64,000 bases of DNA, taken from the NCBI GenBank assembly GCA_019787685.1, contig JAHNUO010000029.1:310001-374000 (forward strand). The letters are read 5' to 3'. Below are positions 9,441 through 23,627 of the stretch, piece by piece (within the stretch, counting starts at the first letter, position 1; each line of letters opens with the position of its first letter). Source of the stretch: Chiua virens (Eukaryota > Basidiomycota > Agaricomycetes > Boletales > Boletaceae). Position numbers and translations under genes: made by a program. Under the pieces are notes generated by a model that was not told the origin of the DNA, ran no database searches, and saw only the letters and a program-made list of their open reading frames with translations.

Positions 9441-12322
9441 GTAGAAAGCCGGGGTAGATGGTGGCGAACGGGTGACGACGTCGATATGATATAATTGACG
9501 AATGAATATGATGGCGAATTTTTATGCTAGGATAATGATCATTGGATATGAGGATTGAATGGGAACTGAGGTATGATAAAGTGCACGGGAAGGAATGCTT
9601 AGGAGAAGCATTGAGTGGGATTGAACTGCTCGTTGAAATAGTCGGTCATGATGTGTGTGGAGTGTTCCGTTTCCTGCTTCGGAAGCGATATTCAGCGGGC
9701 TGTGTTGCCGATGACGCTCTAGACTCTCGGGCTTGAACTTCTCCCCTGAAATTATTACTTGCATTTACTCGTCAACTAGGGCTCCATTCAAACCTTTTTT
9801 TCGCCCTTTGGAGCTAATATACATTGGTCCTTTGACTGATAATATGGCACATAACACTATGCACGGGCCCAGCACGGTTTTACAGTGTTCCCATCGCATC
9901 ATCTATATTTGCTGTCCGAGAAGCCTCACATGGCGTCCAGACCGCTAGTGCATTCCAACTGCGATCAAACACCCAGCTTCATCTTTTCGCCGAAGCACCT
10001 TCTCCTACATAATTTGGGTCTGGAAGTCTCAGATGGTCCTTCCGGCTCCTGTACACCGCACTGTCAGATTGTCTATGAAGCAGAGTGCATGCGAATATAG
10101 ATTCAAAATCTAGCTGTAACATTTCAGGTGTGCGTTTCATCCCATTCCCGACGTTACAGTATTGCATGCAAGTCACACTCCCTTGGCTTCCTCCGATCTC
10201 GCGGAAATGAGGCTTGTTTTCGAACGAACGGTGTCAAAAGGGCACTGGAGCGATAACAATTGGAAGAATTTTTCCAATCGTCCGATGAGCAAAAAACCGG
10301 CTCGGGACCCCCTGGAAATCGTCGAATCGGAAAAGCCACTTGTTTTCTGTTTCTCGTTGACCCTGGAAGGATTCTCAGTGACGTCCAGGACCATTCTCAG
10401 TGATGTGAATCTTCCCTTGCCTAGCGGCGTCGACGGACTGACAGTCTGACACTGGTTCAATTAAAAAGGCACATTCCGTTAGACTACTATGTGATGATCA
10501 TTTATCGTCGTGCATTCACACCCGACTGCGATGCAGCCCCTTCATTTGTGGGACCTCGCTGAAAAGCCTGACGCGCGTTCGGAGATCCCTCGCTGATCTC
10601 CCCCTAGGACGATCGCCGCCCACGCATCTCAGGGTTGGCGGCCATCATCATGTTTAAGATTCATTCGGCTGCTGCACGTCACCTCGACGTCCCGTCAAAG
10701 CTTGTTCGGAGACGGTCGAAGCCCCCACAACGCGCCGAACAGCACCACGGTCATATGCACACCAAGTGTCAAGAGGCTTGCGCATGCCTGCGAGTATGGT
10801 CAACCAGGCTATTTTAAATTATTAGAATTCATATCCTTACGTCATATGCGGGTTATCTCTCCGCAGTAGTACGCCCAGGCACTGATCCTTATCAAAGCAA
10901 GAAGGAAAACTTATCACCTCTTCCCCTTTCCTTTCCGAGTTCCGGCGAATTGCGAAATAGGTCACAGGGCGTGAACAGGACGATGACACGCTCGGCGGGT
11001 CGGCACATGCGCGACAGTCAACAGTGACATTGTGAGTGTTTGCACAGGGCTTGGACAGGCCGCGCTATATTCTAGGCACCGTCTGACGTTTTCCATAACA
11101 AAGCTGGGACCTAACCCCGTGTCACAGATACAACGTGCAAGGTACGCCGGCCTCCGCGCAATTAGGTGGAACTCGAGCCGTGTAGCTCAAGCGATGGAAT
11201 GGTGCCAAAATACTTGGCAAAAGCACTCCCATTTTTAAAAATCCTCTGGCTTGCTCCTGATAGTCCTAAGCACAAGGGGGACAATGATTATGACGGCATC
11301 ATGCGGAGAAGTCCACTGACCCGACTCTTTCGTACGAAGCTTTGTGCGGGAAGCAATCGAGCGCGAATGGAAGGCGGTTGGCGGGTCAAATAAACTCGAC
11401 TCGTTCCCCACATAATAGAGTGGAGATCGAACTACGTGTTGCGTGCGTGACGACACGGTTTCTCGGGCGAACGCGCCAGCGTCGCTAATCCTGTGTCGAC
11501 GACAACAACAAAAAAGGAGTCAGCGGAAACTGCGCTTGCCTGATTCGTGGTTGCCATCAGCGGGCGGGGGGCGTGTGTGTACGTGTGTGTACATATGTGT
11601 ACCCCCAACGATTCGTTCTCGAATTCTGTCCAAGTTCATGGATTGCTTCGATGACATATAAAAATTGAAAAGGCCGCTGAGATCTTTGCACGGACACTTG
11701 ACCGCACCAGCCTGGCAGGAGCAACGACGGTAACTACAAAAAGTCGTCCAGCCGGATCGTTGTAAGGCATCTCACCTGTCTGCTTGATCCCCGGACCGAC
11801 TCGATCGAAACACGGAGTTAGTCCATGTCCATGTCAGGTTGCATGACGATCATCAATCTTGGCAAACGCGAAAGCCTTGGAGCTAGGCGACCACGGACTT
11901 CGATCAGCGAACCTCAGCCAATGTCGAGGATGACTATAACCCTACCTGGATCGCCTACATTGATGGTCTTGCGACCAAATCGAACTTCCTGGCCAGCTGC
12001 ACCTAAATAGCACCAGCCTACTACTTTACATTTGGGGATCCTGAACAGGATGGTTGCTGCGGAGAACTTCCACGCTCTCTAAGCGATAGCAACCGGCAAA
12101 CAACTCAAACAGCACCACACATTCGATGAGTCAACTGGGACGGACTCACACCGAGGTATACGCATTCACACTCATGAATTAAAAGGGATCAGATCATGAA
12201 GATTGCGGAACACTAGTCGTGAAGGGTATGGACTCTGGACGAGGAAACGAGACACGTAGCGAGAGGCAGGCGAAACGACATCGGCGTTTAGGATAAAATG
12301 AATGGTCGTCCTAATGAGTAGT
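9441..12322. other. Long stretch without a convincing gene
   Basis: Only short ORFs occur; the longest, 10162-10449 on plus, has no recognisable domain. A GT-rich microsatellite lies at about 11,570-11,600. A possible GTPase relic near 11,890-12,010 is listed separately. The bases up to 9,764 are probably the promoter of the phosphatase. No TE hallmark was seen. An unrecognised, heavily spliced gene could be hidden here. Confidence 0.4.
11890..12010 (-). pseudogene. Possible Rab-type GTPase relic
   Basis: The minus strand reads VRFGRKTINVGD just after GAAGQE, which resembles the effector/interswitch region of Rab4/Rab2-like GTPases (VEFGxxxINVGD). It is followed directly by a GT and stops. 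No P-loop or NKxD block was found around it. The similarity is short and could be chance. Confidence 0.15.
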
Positions 12323-13129
12323 CTACAAGACCACGCAGCCAGATTTCCTGTGACCCTTAGGCCGGCTGAGGAGGGCAGCCCGAGTAGCGTACTGGAATAC
12401 CTCACGAACACCTTCTCCCGTTCGTGCTGAGCACTCAAGGTAATGCTTAGCCCCAATCTTGTTGGCCACAGCCATACCCTACAGTGCATGACCAGATGAA
12501 CGGGGCCTGGCGGTATATAATAAGATTTTACTCACTTCTTCGGGAGTAACGGGACGCTGGCTTGTCTTCCTGAGTTCTTCGATGACCCGTTGATCCCGCC
12601 GGAGGTCCTTCTTGCAACCAACCAGGATGATAGGCAAACCTGCGCAGAAGTGCATAACCTCAGAAATCCACTAATATAGGAGATGCTGTGAATATGAAAA
12701 AGCGGGATTAGGAGGGGTAACAGACCTTCTCCTGTACGTTGTCCAACGAGTCTGGAGAGTCGACAGCAAAGCAGATTAAAATGACGTGCGAGTCAGGGTA
12801 GCTAAGGGGGCGGAGGCGGTCATAGTCCTCTTGACCAGCGGTATCCCATAGAGCCAACTCGACGTGCTTGCCGTCAACTTCAACATCCGCCACGTAGTTC
12901 TCGAAGACGGTGGGAACATAAACCTTGAGAAGAGAGAAACAGGTCGAGTCTAGAAGAAGAAAGCAGGGTAAAAACAAGGTACCTCGGGGAAAGTTCCTTT
13001 AGAGAAAACTATCAAGAGACAAGTCTAGAGGGGATATCAGACTGAGGGTGAGGGTGAATTGAGCTAGTGTACGACCTTGCCACAAGCACCATCACCGACG
13101 ATGACAAGCTTTCTTCTGATTTCAGACAT
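12323..13129 (-). CDS. RHO1: Rho1/RhoA-type small GTPase
   Basis: Five exons (13129-13076, 13024-12983, 12923-12726, 12670-12536, 12478-12323) join in frame to a 194-residue protein, the normal Rho length. Motifs in order: the P-loop GDGACGKTCLL split by intron 1; switch [11 protein letters not shown]; Rho-specific [30 protein letters not shown] with switch II (read in two parts); [10 protein letters not shown], where the family has NKKDLR/CKVDLR-type guanine specificity; [14 protein letters not shown]; and the CAAX box CVVL after a basic stretch, predicting geranylgeranylation. Rho1 acts at the plasma membrane on cell-wall glucan synthase, protein kinase C and actin in fungi. One position departs from the usual animal sequence: [11 protein letters not shown], as in many fungal Rho1 proteins. 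The minus-strand ORF around 12,172-12,489 is an out-of-frame shadow of the last exon. Confidence 0.96.
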
Positions 13130-13325
13130 TATGTGAACGTAGAAAGTAGAACGTTGTTGGTAAAGCGGGCGCTGTTGAGAGTGATGGTGTTGAGACGAGA
13201 CAAGAAGTCGCACGATGATACACGGCGGTCTTTCAATCGGTCTTTCAATCAGTCACGCACAAGTGACATGCTGTGCTACACCTGTGCCGTACAGCTTCAT
13301 TCATAGGAGTTCATACTAAGTACTA

Positions 13326-14538
13326 CTAGTTCAGTGCGATCCCTCCACAGCTTTCGTACTCCCCCTCAGGCCCATGACTCCCCATTTTGCAGATCTGGAT
13401 GTCGTTCACATGCCACGTTCCAAAGTCAATCTTGACGGGATGGCGCACGTTTGCGTCCCCTTGTGGTTCCGAGAGCAGCGCCTGTGCAACGGGCGACGCT
13501 AGTATGGATCTGTACGAGAATGGCTCGCGGCGTCCTCTCGCCCTGGGTCGGCGATAGGTCGTGTTAAGAACCGTACAGTGTAACTGGAGTACAGCGTTCT
13601 CATTCCAAGCATGTGGGCAAATTTTATCGAGGACGAACCTTGAGGGGACGTCGGTCTCTGATGAAACCCGCTGTTATGAACGTCTTGTTCACCAACTCTA
13701 GCAAGCTGTCAGCGAACTAAGGTATTCCTGCAAATGCAGCTATTCACCGCCAACAGCCCGTAGTCTCTGTGCATCTTCGTTATCGGGCGAGGGTCCACAC
13801 CACAGGACATGTGCCTTGTCAAGATCATCATCCTCCGGCGGCATAATATTCATGATTTGCAGCGGCACATTCAGACGGGCACCACATAGCAACTCTAATA
13901 TTTGTGGCCGAAGTGAAGACAAGAGTGAGAGCGCCTCAGAAAGGGTCTTGTTTGAATTCACGGATTGTGCATCCTCGGGGTCAAGCGACATGACCCCTAG
14001 CGTCAGATGCAACCGACGTGGAGGAATTACGATTGTGTGGTCCAGACCAGGCAACACAGGCCTCGTTTCTAGCAGTCCATTAGTGAAGGAAGACAGTGTT
14101 TTCTGTAGGTGTTCATGATGGCCCTGAAGGTGGCTAGTCAGTGAGTGCCCTTGCGGCCTGAAATTGAAACTGACAATTGGAAGCGACAAGACTTTGAATG
14201 AGATTTTGATTAGCAGGAGAAACACAGGGAAGAGTGACACTTGCAGTGAGTGAGCGTTGGGTTGGCCGCGTTGGGTCTGCCGTTTGGGCGATTTCTGAAT
14301 TGTCCCTGGCCATGGAGAGGAATCGACTCCGAGTCATCCGGATTCCGTGTGACCTTAGACTGGCGAGGCTGTACAATTAGGTTATTCCACCCGGGTCACA
14401 ATTAATGTGGCTTGGAATGTTGGCACGAACTAGCCACTGAGTGGCCCCGTGTCTGATGTTCCGATTTCACCTGTATTGATGATTGAACTTTTCAGCAGAG
14501 TGCTTGATTATCCGGGGGAACAATGAAGCTCGCCACAT
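13326..14538 (-). CDS. AKAP7-like 2H phosphoesterase family protein
   Basis: The core matches the AKAP7/2'-5' RNA-ligase-like domain. LPIGHHEHLQKTLSSFTNGL comes first, then PPRRLHLTLGVMSL with the first His-x-Thr, a helix and MPPEDDDLDKAHVLWC. After a short intron come LVNKTFITAGFIRDRRPLK and, after another, LHCTVLNTTYRR with the second His-x-Thr, ending in FGTWHVNDIQICKMG and SHGPEGEYESCGG, TAG at 13326-13328. Two HxT motifs are the catalytic pair of 2H phosphoesterases, which act on cyclic or 2'-5' linked RNA ends or bind them; fungal members are little studied. An ATG at 14538 gives an open frame: exon 14538-14471, exon 14368-14241, a 17-nt exon 14191-14175, then 14123 onward. The N-terminus (MWRASLFPRIIKHSAEK) resembles a mitochondrial leader. 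The donor at 14241/14245 is ambiguous. Confidence 0.8.
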
Positions 14539-14842
14539 AGCGCTTATAATACGGATGATGAAATAACGTCAATCTTCGCTGACCCGAGAATGTCCCTTGC
14601 AGTGACGTTGCACGGTTGACACATTCCAGTGAGAGTCTCCTTTCTGTCGCTTGCTTTTGCTGGTTTTCCCCATTTTCTCATCTCCCAACCGGTCCCGTCG
14701 CTCCTTGCCCTCTTCCTGCCCTTTCCCTCCTTAAGGCCTCGTTGACAAGGTCAATGAGCCCACTGCTGCCGCTTACGATTGACAGTTTTGTCTGAATCTC
14801 ACACGCGGTGGTACGACCCCGTTCCTTTATTGACACCCCCCT

Positions 14843-17294
14843 TTGATCCAGCATCGAATTCTTTTGCGACCGCTCCCCTTCTCCTCTCGTCTCGAAACCT
14901 TTGAGACAGTAATGACAATCCTTCTTGACACCCGTGCCAAGGGGACAAACAAGGAACGAGCATCGTCAGCCGAAGGAAATGGTGGAACTGCTGGGATCTT
15001 GCTGAACTTGGACATGGTTTCGACCAGTTACTACGCCGTGTACGTCCGACAATCTTCCACCTATTGGCTGGCCTTCCCAATCCACGGCATCATTTACCGA
15101 GACTTTTCTGCATTCGTATATGTTTTCATTGTCCTCTGTCCCTTTTCGGTAAACATATGGTACTGACTCGTCGATTTGTAGAGCGTATACTGTTCCAGTG
15201 CAGGTAGGGTCTTCTCAGCAGAACCTCTCTTTGCAAGTTGATACGGGTTCTTCTGACCTCGTAAGATGACGTATTCCTTTCTGCCGAGTTCTGCCTCATT
15301 CGTGTTATTTAGTGGATTGCATCCAAGTCATGTTCATCAGCCTCGTGTTCAGCAACGAGCGGGCGCTTGTACGATCCGAGTTCGTCACAATCAACAGGCG
15401 ATACCTTTACGATGGAATACCTCTCTGGTACTGTCAGTGGTACCATTGTATGGGATCAAGTACAAATTGGAGGCTATACCATTCCAAATCAAGCGTTAGG
15501 TCAGCCAATTCATTATGTATGCCTAATCGATTTTTCGCTCACGCCTGCAACAGCTGCAGCAACGACTGTCAATAATGAACCATTATCGTATAATTTCGAT
15601 GGCATACTCGGTCTCGCCCTTCCCTTGAATTCTATCATCCAGCAAAGCATACCTGCGACCATAGGTGATGGTCCCGATGGAGCACCAATATCCTCCAATT
15701 TATTCTCCCTCACGCCAACTACCGAAGCACCCTCTCAATCCTTCCTCTCGCTTTCTCTCGCCCGTCCAGGCTTCACTCAAATACCATCTCTGCTCGGCAT
15801 TGGTCGTCATCCTGCCGATATAGTTCCGGACCCGTCAAAAATCCGGTATTCCTCACTTGTCAGCGAGAGCCTGGGTACGCTATTTTGGAAGACCACTATC
15901 CGCGCAATTACAGTATATGTCAATGGCCAAGCACATCCCATCGCGCTACAATCGCTGTCTGGCGCGTCCGGACCAACTGCCCTCCTAGATTCAGGTGTAC
16001 CATTGATACTTACGACACCCGTGTTGGCAAATGGAATTTACGGGGCATTGGGTATCGGCCCCGCCTCGGATGGAAATTGTACGATAGTTTTATTCCGGGC
16101 CAGACGAGTATTCACGCTTTTCTTCTAGATTATGTCCCGTGTGCAACCCCACTCAACATGACTATCACCTTGAATGGTCAAAACGAACTTCCCCTCCATC
16201 CCCTCGACCTGACCGTAGAGCCTGCCGGGGAGTCAAATTCCCAATATTGCACAGGTCTTATACAAACCGATCCTTCGCAACTCACATCGACCTCGGACAT
16301 AGGCGACATGATCCTTGGGGTTCCCTTCATGCGGAATGTCTACACCGTGATGGCATATGAACAGCCCAATGCCACTGGAGTTTTCAACAATTCTGTGAAC
16401 CTTGGGACGAACCCGACGCTCGGTTTACTCGGCCTGACGAATGTGACTCAGGCTCTAGAGGAATTTGACCAAGTCCGCGTATTGAAACAATCCTTGGGCG
16501 ATGGGTCATCGTCTCAAAACCTGAACTCTCAGGGTGGTGGTTCGCAGCTGTCGGTCGGCGTCAAAATCCTCTTCGGATTGCTTGGTTTCTTCGCGCTCAG
16601 TGTATTACTGTTCGCAATGCGATGCTTGATTTCACGGAGACAATGGCGAAAGTCTCCTCCTGTCCGGCAAGCGGCAGAAGATTCGGATCAAAAGGTATAC
16701 GGGGCGTACCGCAGCACGCGAACCGATTCAAGGTCGAGCCTCGACCAGAACACGCTTCTAAACAATGTCTCCCGCATGCGCAAGTCCTCGCAGCACACAC
16801 TTGACAGTGGGCGCACGCGCGTCGCCGACGATTACGAGTTCGCCGCGTGGAAATCGAAAGTGGACACGCTCACCACGGAGCCGGAAATAGATGATCCCTG
16901 GGACCCGCATGCCGGTACCTGGCGGGATACTATTATCGGTACCGAAGCAGGCGAAGCTGCTTCGCCGCACTCGTCCTACTTCCCCCCCATTGATGAAGCC
17001 GATTCTTCCCCGCACACGTCACCCGAGCTCACGTCTGCGCTGTTGATGGCGCATGACACAAACGAGTCTCAGACAAACGATGACGTGGCTGAGTTTGGGA
17101 TGGCTGGGGGGATGGCTGGGATCGGGACGGTCGCGCGGGGAAGTATGATCGGTCCGGACCTGCGACTCGGTCGATCGAGTAGCGACAGCGTGAAATCGGG
17201 CGGGCGGTTACGCTCAACAACCACATCTTCCCTGCGATTATCCCATACGCCCGCATCACTGCGCGAACCTGGTGATGCCTCTTCGGACGTTTGA
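14843..17294 (+). CDS. Pepsin-like aspartic peptidase with transmembrane anchor
   Basis: Family A1. The first lobe has AYTVPVQVGSSQQNLSLQVD running into DTGSSDL, with an intron directly after it, then WIASKSC and RLYDPSSS. The flap region follows, then FDGILGLALPLNSI. The second lobe carries LLDSGVPLIL, the second catalytic Asp as DSG, and DMILGVPFMRNVYTV near its end. The intron at 16079-16128 is confirmed by frame. A strongly hydrophobic helix (ILFGLLGFFALSVLLFAMRC, about 16569-16628) is followed by basic residues and a cytosolic Ser/Thr-rich tail of about 220 residues, so it is probably a type I surface protease like yapsins, without a GPI signal. Stop TGA at 17292-17294. The start is uncertain: the ATG at 14843 is in the reading frame, but the product begins without an obvious signal peptide, so a 5' exon is probably missing. 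Confidence 0.85.
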
Positions 17295-17700
17295 AGCGGC
17301 CGAGTGAGATCCTGTTGTTGTCATGTTTTCGTCACACACTATTCGCTTTTATGCGTCAGTGCGTTCGTTTTATTTATGGCTTGTGTGTTATGGACTCGGG
17401 TGGATGCCTTTTATCTTTCGTTTTACCTTCCCTTCCACCATGGACCCGCTCGCTCACATATTCGATAACCGTATGTAATCCTAACATGACACTTACTAGT
17501 TGCATTACTACCCACACACATATCCACCGTACCAAAATAAACACAGAAGGCAGTATCTTGTAAATCTGATGTGTATATCCACCATTTTCTCTCTGTTGCC
17601 ATACTTCGAACCAGTGGACTCTTCCCAAATTTCGGAACACTAGTTGTGGTTACATATCACACGCGAGCGGCGAGCAGCGCCAAGAAAAGCTTGAACCCTA
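17295..17700. other. 3' intergenic region between convergent genes
   Basis: This separates the stop of the aspartic peptidase (+) from that of the methyltransferase (-). It is T-rich with no conserved coding frame and probably holds both 3' UTRs and poly(A) sites. Confidence 0.6.
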
Positions 17701-19929
<2,229 letters not shown>

Positions 19930-20120
19930 GTTAGCGCGAGAGTCAAAAGATCCAGTGACCCTGAAGTAGTACTAGTAACAGCTCGGACGACAACAGGTTT
20001 TGGATCCAATACTACTTGATTTATCTGCTTACGATTCACTTAGTAGTTACAGAACCGTGTTTCTCAATCCCTGATCATACTATCACCTTAGGTGATACAA
20101 TCAAGGTACACCAGGTAAAA

Positions 20121-21124
20121 CTACATGAAGTCCTCCTCAATTGCCTTCCCAGTCAACTTTGGAGCATCTAGATCTTCCTCGACATTGAATAGCAGATCAT
20201 ATGATCGCGCAGCCTTCTCTTCTGCTCTCTGTTTCGCGAGGTCGGCTTCTTCCTGTTTCTGAAAGGCATTTAAGTCTCAAATGGTACTCGGAAAGGCTAG
20301 AGAAGCTTACTCGTTGAGCCGCTATCGCACGCTTCTCTGCGTTCTCCTGCTTGACTCGGTCGGTCCTTTCTTGCTCATGGTCGACTACTTTTTCGACCTT
20401 GGTTTTGTTAAGGCGGTTGACGATGGGGTTCTCTCTCTTCGGTACGTGAACTGTGCACGCGCTCAGTGCCTTTGAACAACCGGAGACTCCTGAGTAAACA
20501 TACTCCTCTTCACCTAAAGCAGATTCGGAGTTAGGCGGGTGTGACATGAGCTGCATGACAAGCGCACCCGTTTGTCGCTATGAAAGGATACTTGACCGAC
20601 AGCCATGTCACCTTGTTTCTTTCGTTTGATAACCAGTCAATATGATCAGTTGCTCGCCCTCAATCGTTCATACCTTGAGGTTGTCGCCAGGTGTATATAT
20701 GATTGTCAGATCATCCTTCTTGTTGCCTGCCAAGGATGGACATGAGGGGTTTAAATTTCTCGGTTAGAGTGCTTACTTGCCCTCGATCGAGTTAGCTTTA
20801 ACCAACTGAGCGCAATCGGTCAAAAGAGCTTTTGGAATCGCTTCCCAATCCATGCTTTTTGGCATGCGAAGGTATACGTGCGCAGAAGAGAGCTTGTCGA
20901 CGTGGAACCACACATCCTGGGGCCACGCATATTTGATCAGATCCTCGTCTGATCTGTGAGAGTGAGTGCTGGACATGCACGGAGGAGAAATGACACATAC
21001 TTTCTACCTTGTCCTTGCCCATGTAGATAGTTGCTGATGGATCAACCGCTTGTCAGGGTGTCAGAGACATTTGGATGTCTATACCTAACGTCTACTTACC
21101 CGAGGATGTGAAGAAGAGAACCAT
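20121..21124 (-). CDS. CCDC25 / Jlp2-like NFACT-R domain protein
   Basis: The protein starts MVLFFTSS at 21124, followed by a short intron, MGKDKVES, another intron, then [20 protein letters not shown] and [10 protein letters not shown]. These match the NFACT-R (DUF814) fold of CCDC25 almost residue for residue. [24 protein letters not shown] and the exon [20 protein letters not shown] follow, then a charged helix ([17 protein letters not shown]) and the tail [15 protein letters not shown] at 20121-20123. The expected size is about 210 residues. The family shares its RNA-binding module with ribosome-quality-control factor Rqc2/NEMF; yeast Jlp2 has no settled role, and human CCDC25 has been reported as a DNA sensor. 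Introns split the gene into at least six exons. It lies head to head with the RBM25 gene. Confidence 0.93.
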
Positions 21125-21353
21125 GACTTGGTCAAAGTAACAAGCTTACCAACTCGAGGGCCACTAGCGTGGTGACCTCCAGGAGCGTAGGCGTGGGAAA
21201 TAAGCTTGGCCTGTCTAACGCTTGGCCTCGGTGACCTTTCTGACTGCTTTCATTGAGCTACACCAATTGTTGTGAGTCTCACGTCGATTTTGTTTTGTTC
21301 TCTGTTCATTAACCTTCTAGAATCTTCAACGTCAAACTTAATTCAAGTGAAGC
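21125..21353. promoter_or_regulatory. Shared divergent promoter region
   Basis: Only 229 nt separate the start codons of the CCDC25-like (-) and RBM25-like (+) genes, so both transcription starts must lie here or overlap. A 5' UTR intron of the plus gene is possible near 21,270-21,320. No TATA box is evident. Confidence 0.5.
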
Positions 21354-23627
21354 ATGCAGCCTGCGCCAAATCGTTTAGGACTTGGTCTGCGTCCACCTTT
21401 GCCATCGTATGGCCAAGGTCCCTCAATATCGGCTCTCGCACAGCAGCAACAGATGATGCAACCACCTTTCATGCCCCCTCAGAAACAAACAACTCTATTC
21501 GTGGGCTCGATATCTGGCGGGATCACTGATGCGTTTCTTAACCAGATGCTGTCGGTGAGTATCGTTTGCCTTGGTTTGTTCTGGAGATCAGGAGTGGCAC
21601 GTGCTGAATCGTGTTTAGGCATGTGGTCCCGTCAAGTCATTTAAGCGACTTATCACGCCAGCGAACAAGCCCCAAGGGTTTGGCTTTGCAGAATATGAAG
21701 ATCCAGACTCTGCGATCAGGTGTTTGGCGCTCCTGCAAGGTGTCGAGCTACCAGCATTGGAGGACGGGTGCGCGAACAAGAAGCTTCTGGTGCGTCCCAT
21801 CATTATTGAGTTGGTTATTTCAAGCCTACGTCGTATCCATCTTTTCAGATCAAAGCTGACGAAAAGACAAAACTCTTCCTGGATGCCTACTCTGCACAGA
21901 AGATGAAAACCGATGTGAGGGCGCCCATCTTTCATCGCTGTATTCTTCTCGTGTTCTCACGCTTGAGTTTGATGCAGGCAGATGAGGCCATGATGCAGCA
22001 AGCCAGAGCCAAAGTCAACGAATTTGTCGAAGAGATCAATCGCACTTCCCAAGACGCAGCTAACAACGGCCTTCTGGACAAAGAGAAATACGTCATACCT
22101 CCTCACCTTCACGATCTTCAGGAAGCTGATCTTCCAGAAACCCAACGCGGTCTCGTCATCTCGGAGATTGCCCAATTCCGTGAACGCGCCGCGAAACGTG
22201 AACGAGAGAAGGTTCGAGAAGTCCGCGAGAGTATACCGAATCTTTTGTCTTCAACACCGAGTGGACCAAAGTCGAGGGACTGGGGTAAGCCACAGTCGCA
22301 GCAACCTTCTCAATCGACGCCTGGAAAGGGTCAGCAGGGGAAAGGTCCACAAGGCTACGGCAAGCCTGTAGGCTTTGTGAAGGCAGAGGATGCAGGCGCT
22401 GCGACGGGAGCATTGGATGACCGGAGTAAGGGCCCAAAGACTGACGAAGAAATGGAGCGGGAACGGAAGGATGCTAGAAGGCGAGACGAGGAGGTTTCTT
22501 TCAAGGACGTGAGTATTTCCCTCGATATGCGATGAGTCGTTGGAGATTCGTGCAACAACTGACCGTACATCACAAATTGCAGAGAGAACGTCGCTATGAG
22601 CCTCGAGAACGAGCCCGTATAGCCGCACTAGAGCGATCGATTGCGCGTCAAAATGCTATCAAGGAAGCCGAGGAACGGGATCGCGTGGAGATGCAAGCGC
22701 GACTCGATGTCTGGGACGACGACGAGAGTGACGAGTTGTTCTATGTCGATAGGTACGCTAATCGGATGGTCTTCGTCTAAGCATCAGCTAATGTAACCAT
22801 CCTATTAGAGTACGCTGGCGGCAGTCTCGTGCACGCCGAGTAACAGCCGAAGAAGCAGCAGATGCTGAATCTCGCGCGTATGAGGAGCGTGAAGCTGAGA
22901 ATCTCCGCATCGAATCAGAGAAGTTCTTGGCTCGTCAGATGGAAGACATGCAAGCTCTCGCAGAAGAACAGCGCAAAGCTGGGATGCTTCTTGACGACGG
23001 TGCACCAGTCAAGCTGAACATGTCGATTGCACCTGCGCCGATGAAAGCCGAGGCTGCGCCAAAGGATGCCAAGGCCGCCGTGTTCGGTCAAGAGGAGGAA
23101 GAGGAAGAGGACATCAAGAAGCGGAAGGTTCCACTGGTTAAACTTGATTTCAGCGCTGCCGAGGGCGAAAAGGCGAAGGAGCGGTTACAGACAATCAAGG
23201 AATCTGTCCCTCACGACAAAGAGAGCCTTTTTAAGGCGAAGGTTAGATGGGATGGTCTCAATGATGTAAGTTTTCGTTTTCGTTTTTTGTGTGCTGCTAA
23301 TTCGTTCCCGCTAGAGCATGGTTGACCGCAAGTTTGAGCCACTGGTCAAACGTCTCATGGTCAAATATCTTGGAGAGTTGGAGGACGACGATCTCATTAT
23401 GTTTGTCTTGGAACATCTCAAGGACCACAAAGGACCTCAAAAGCTCGTGGAGGGCCTAGAACCGGTATGAAGTTGGTATTAGCACAGCAGCTCCGCTGAC
23501 CTTGTCGTTCTTGTAGGTTTTAGAAGAGGAAGCGCAAGAATTCGCTCTCAGTGTGTGGAGACAGGTTATCTTCGAGAGCATGGCATATGGCGAGGGCCTG
23601 CTCACGGAGCGCATGATGGTCGATTAG
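21354..23627 (+). CDS. RBM25-like splicing factor (RRM + PWI)
   Basis: The gene begins MQPAPNRLGLGLRPP, with a Gln/Met/Pro-rich leader. The RRM starts TTLFVGSISGGITDAFLNQM (RNP2) and, after an intron at about 21,555-21,618, continues ACGPVKSFKRLITP and QGFGFAEYEDPDSA (RNP1). The middle is a long charged Arg/Glu helix region (ERERKDARRRDEE, RERRYEPRERARIAALERS). The C-terminal PWI domain is spliced from KVRWDGLND, VDRKFEPLVKRLMVKYLGEL, EDDDLIMFVLEHLKD and FALSVWRQVIFESMAYGEGL, TAG at 23625-23627. RRM, RE-rich region and PWI in this order define RBM25, whose yeast counterpart is U1 snRNP component Snu71. It acts in the nucleus in 5' splice-site choice. At least six short introns interrupt it. 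All exons seem intact. Confidence 0.93.

Noticed and set aside
8404..9494. Plus-strand ORFs over the phosphatase
   Set aside because: They are antisense shadows of the DSP exons without domains.
12172..12489. Minus-strand ORF of 105 codons
   Set aside because: It overlaps the last Rho1 exon in another frame; the Rho1 frame holds all conserved residues.
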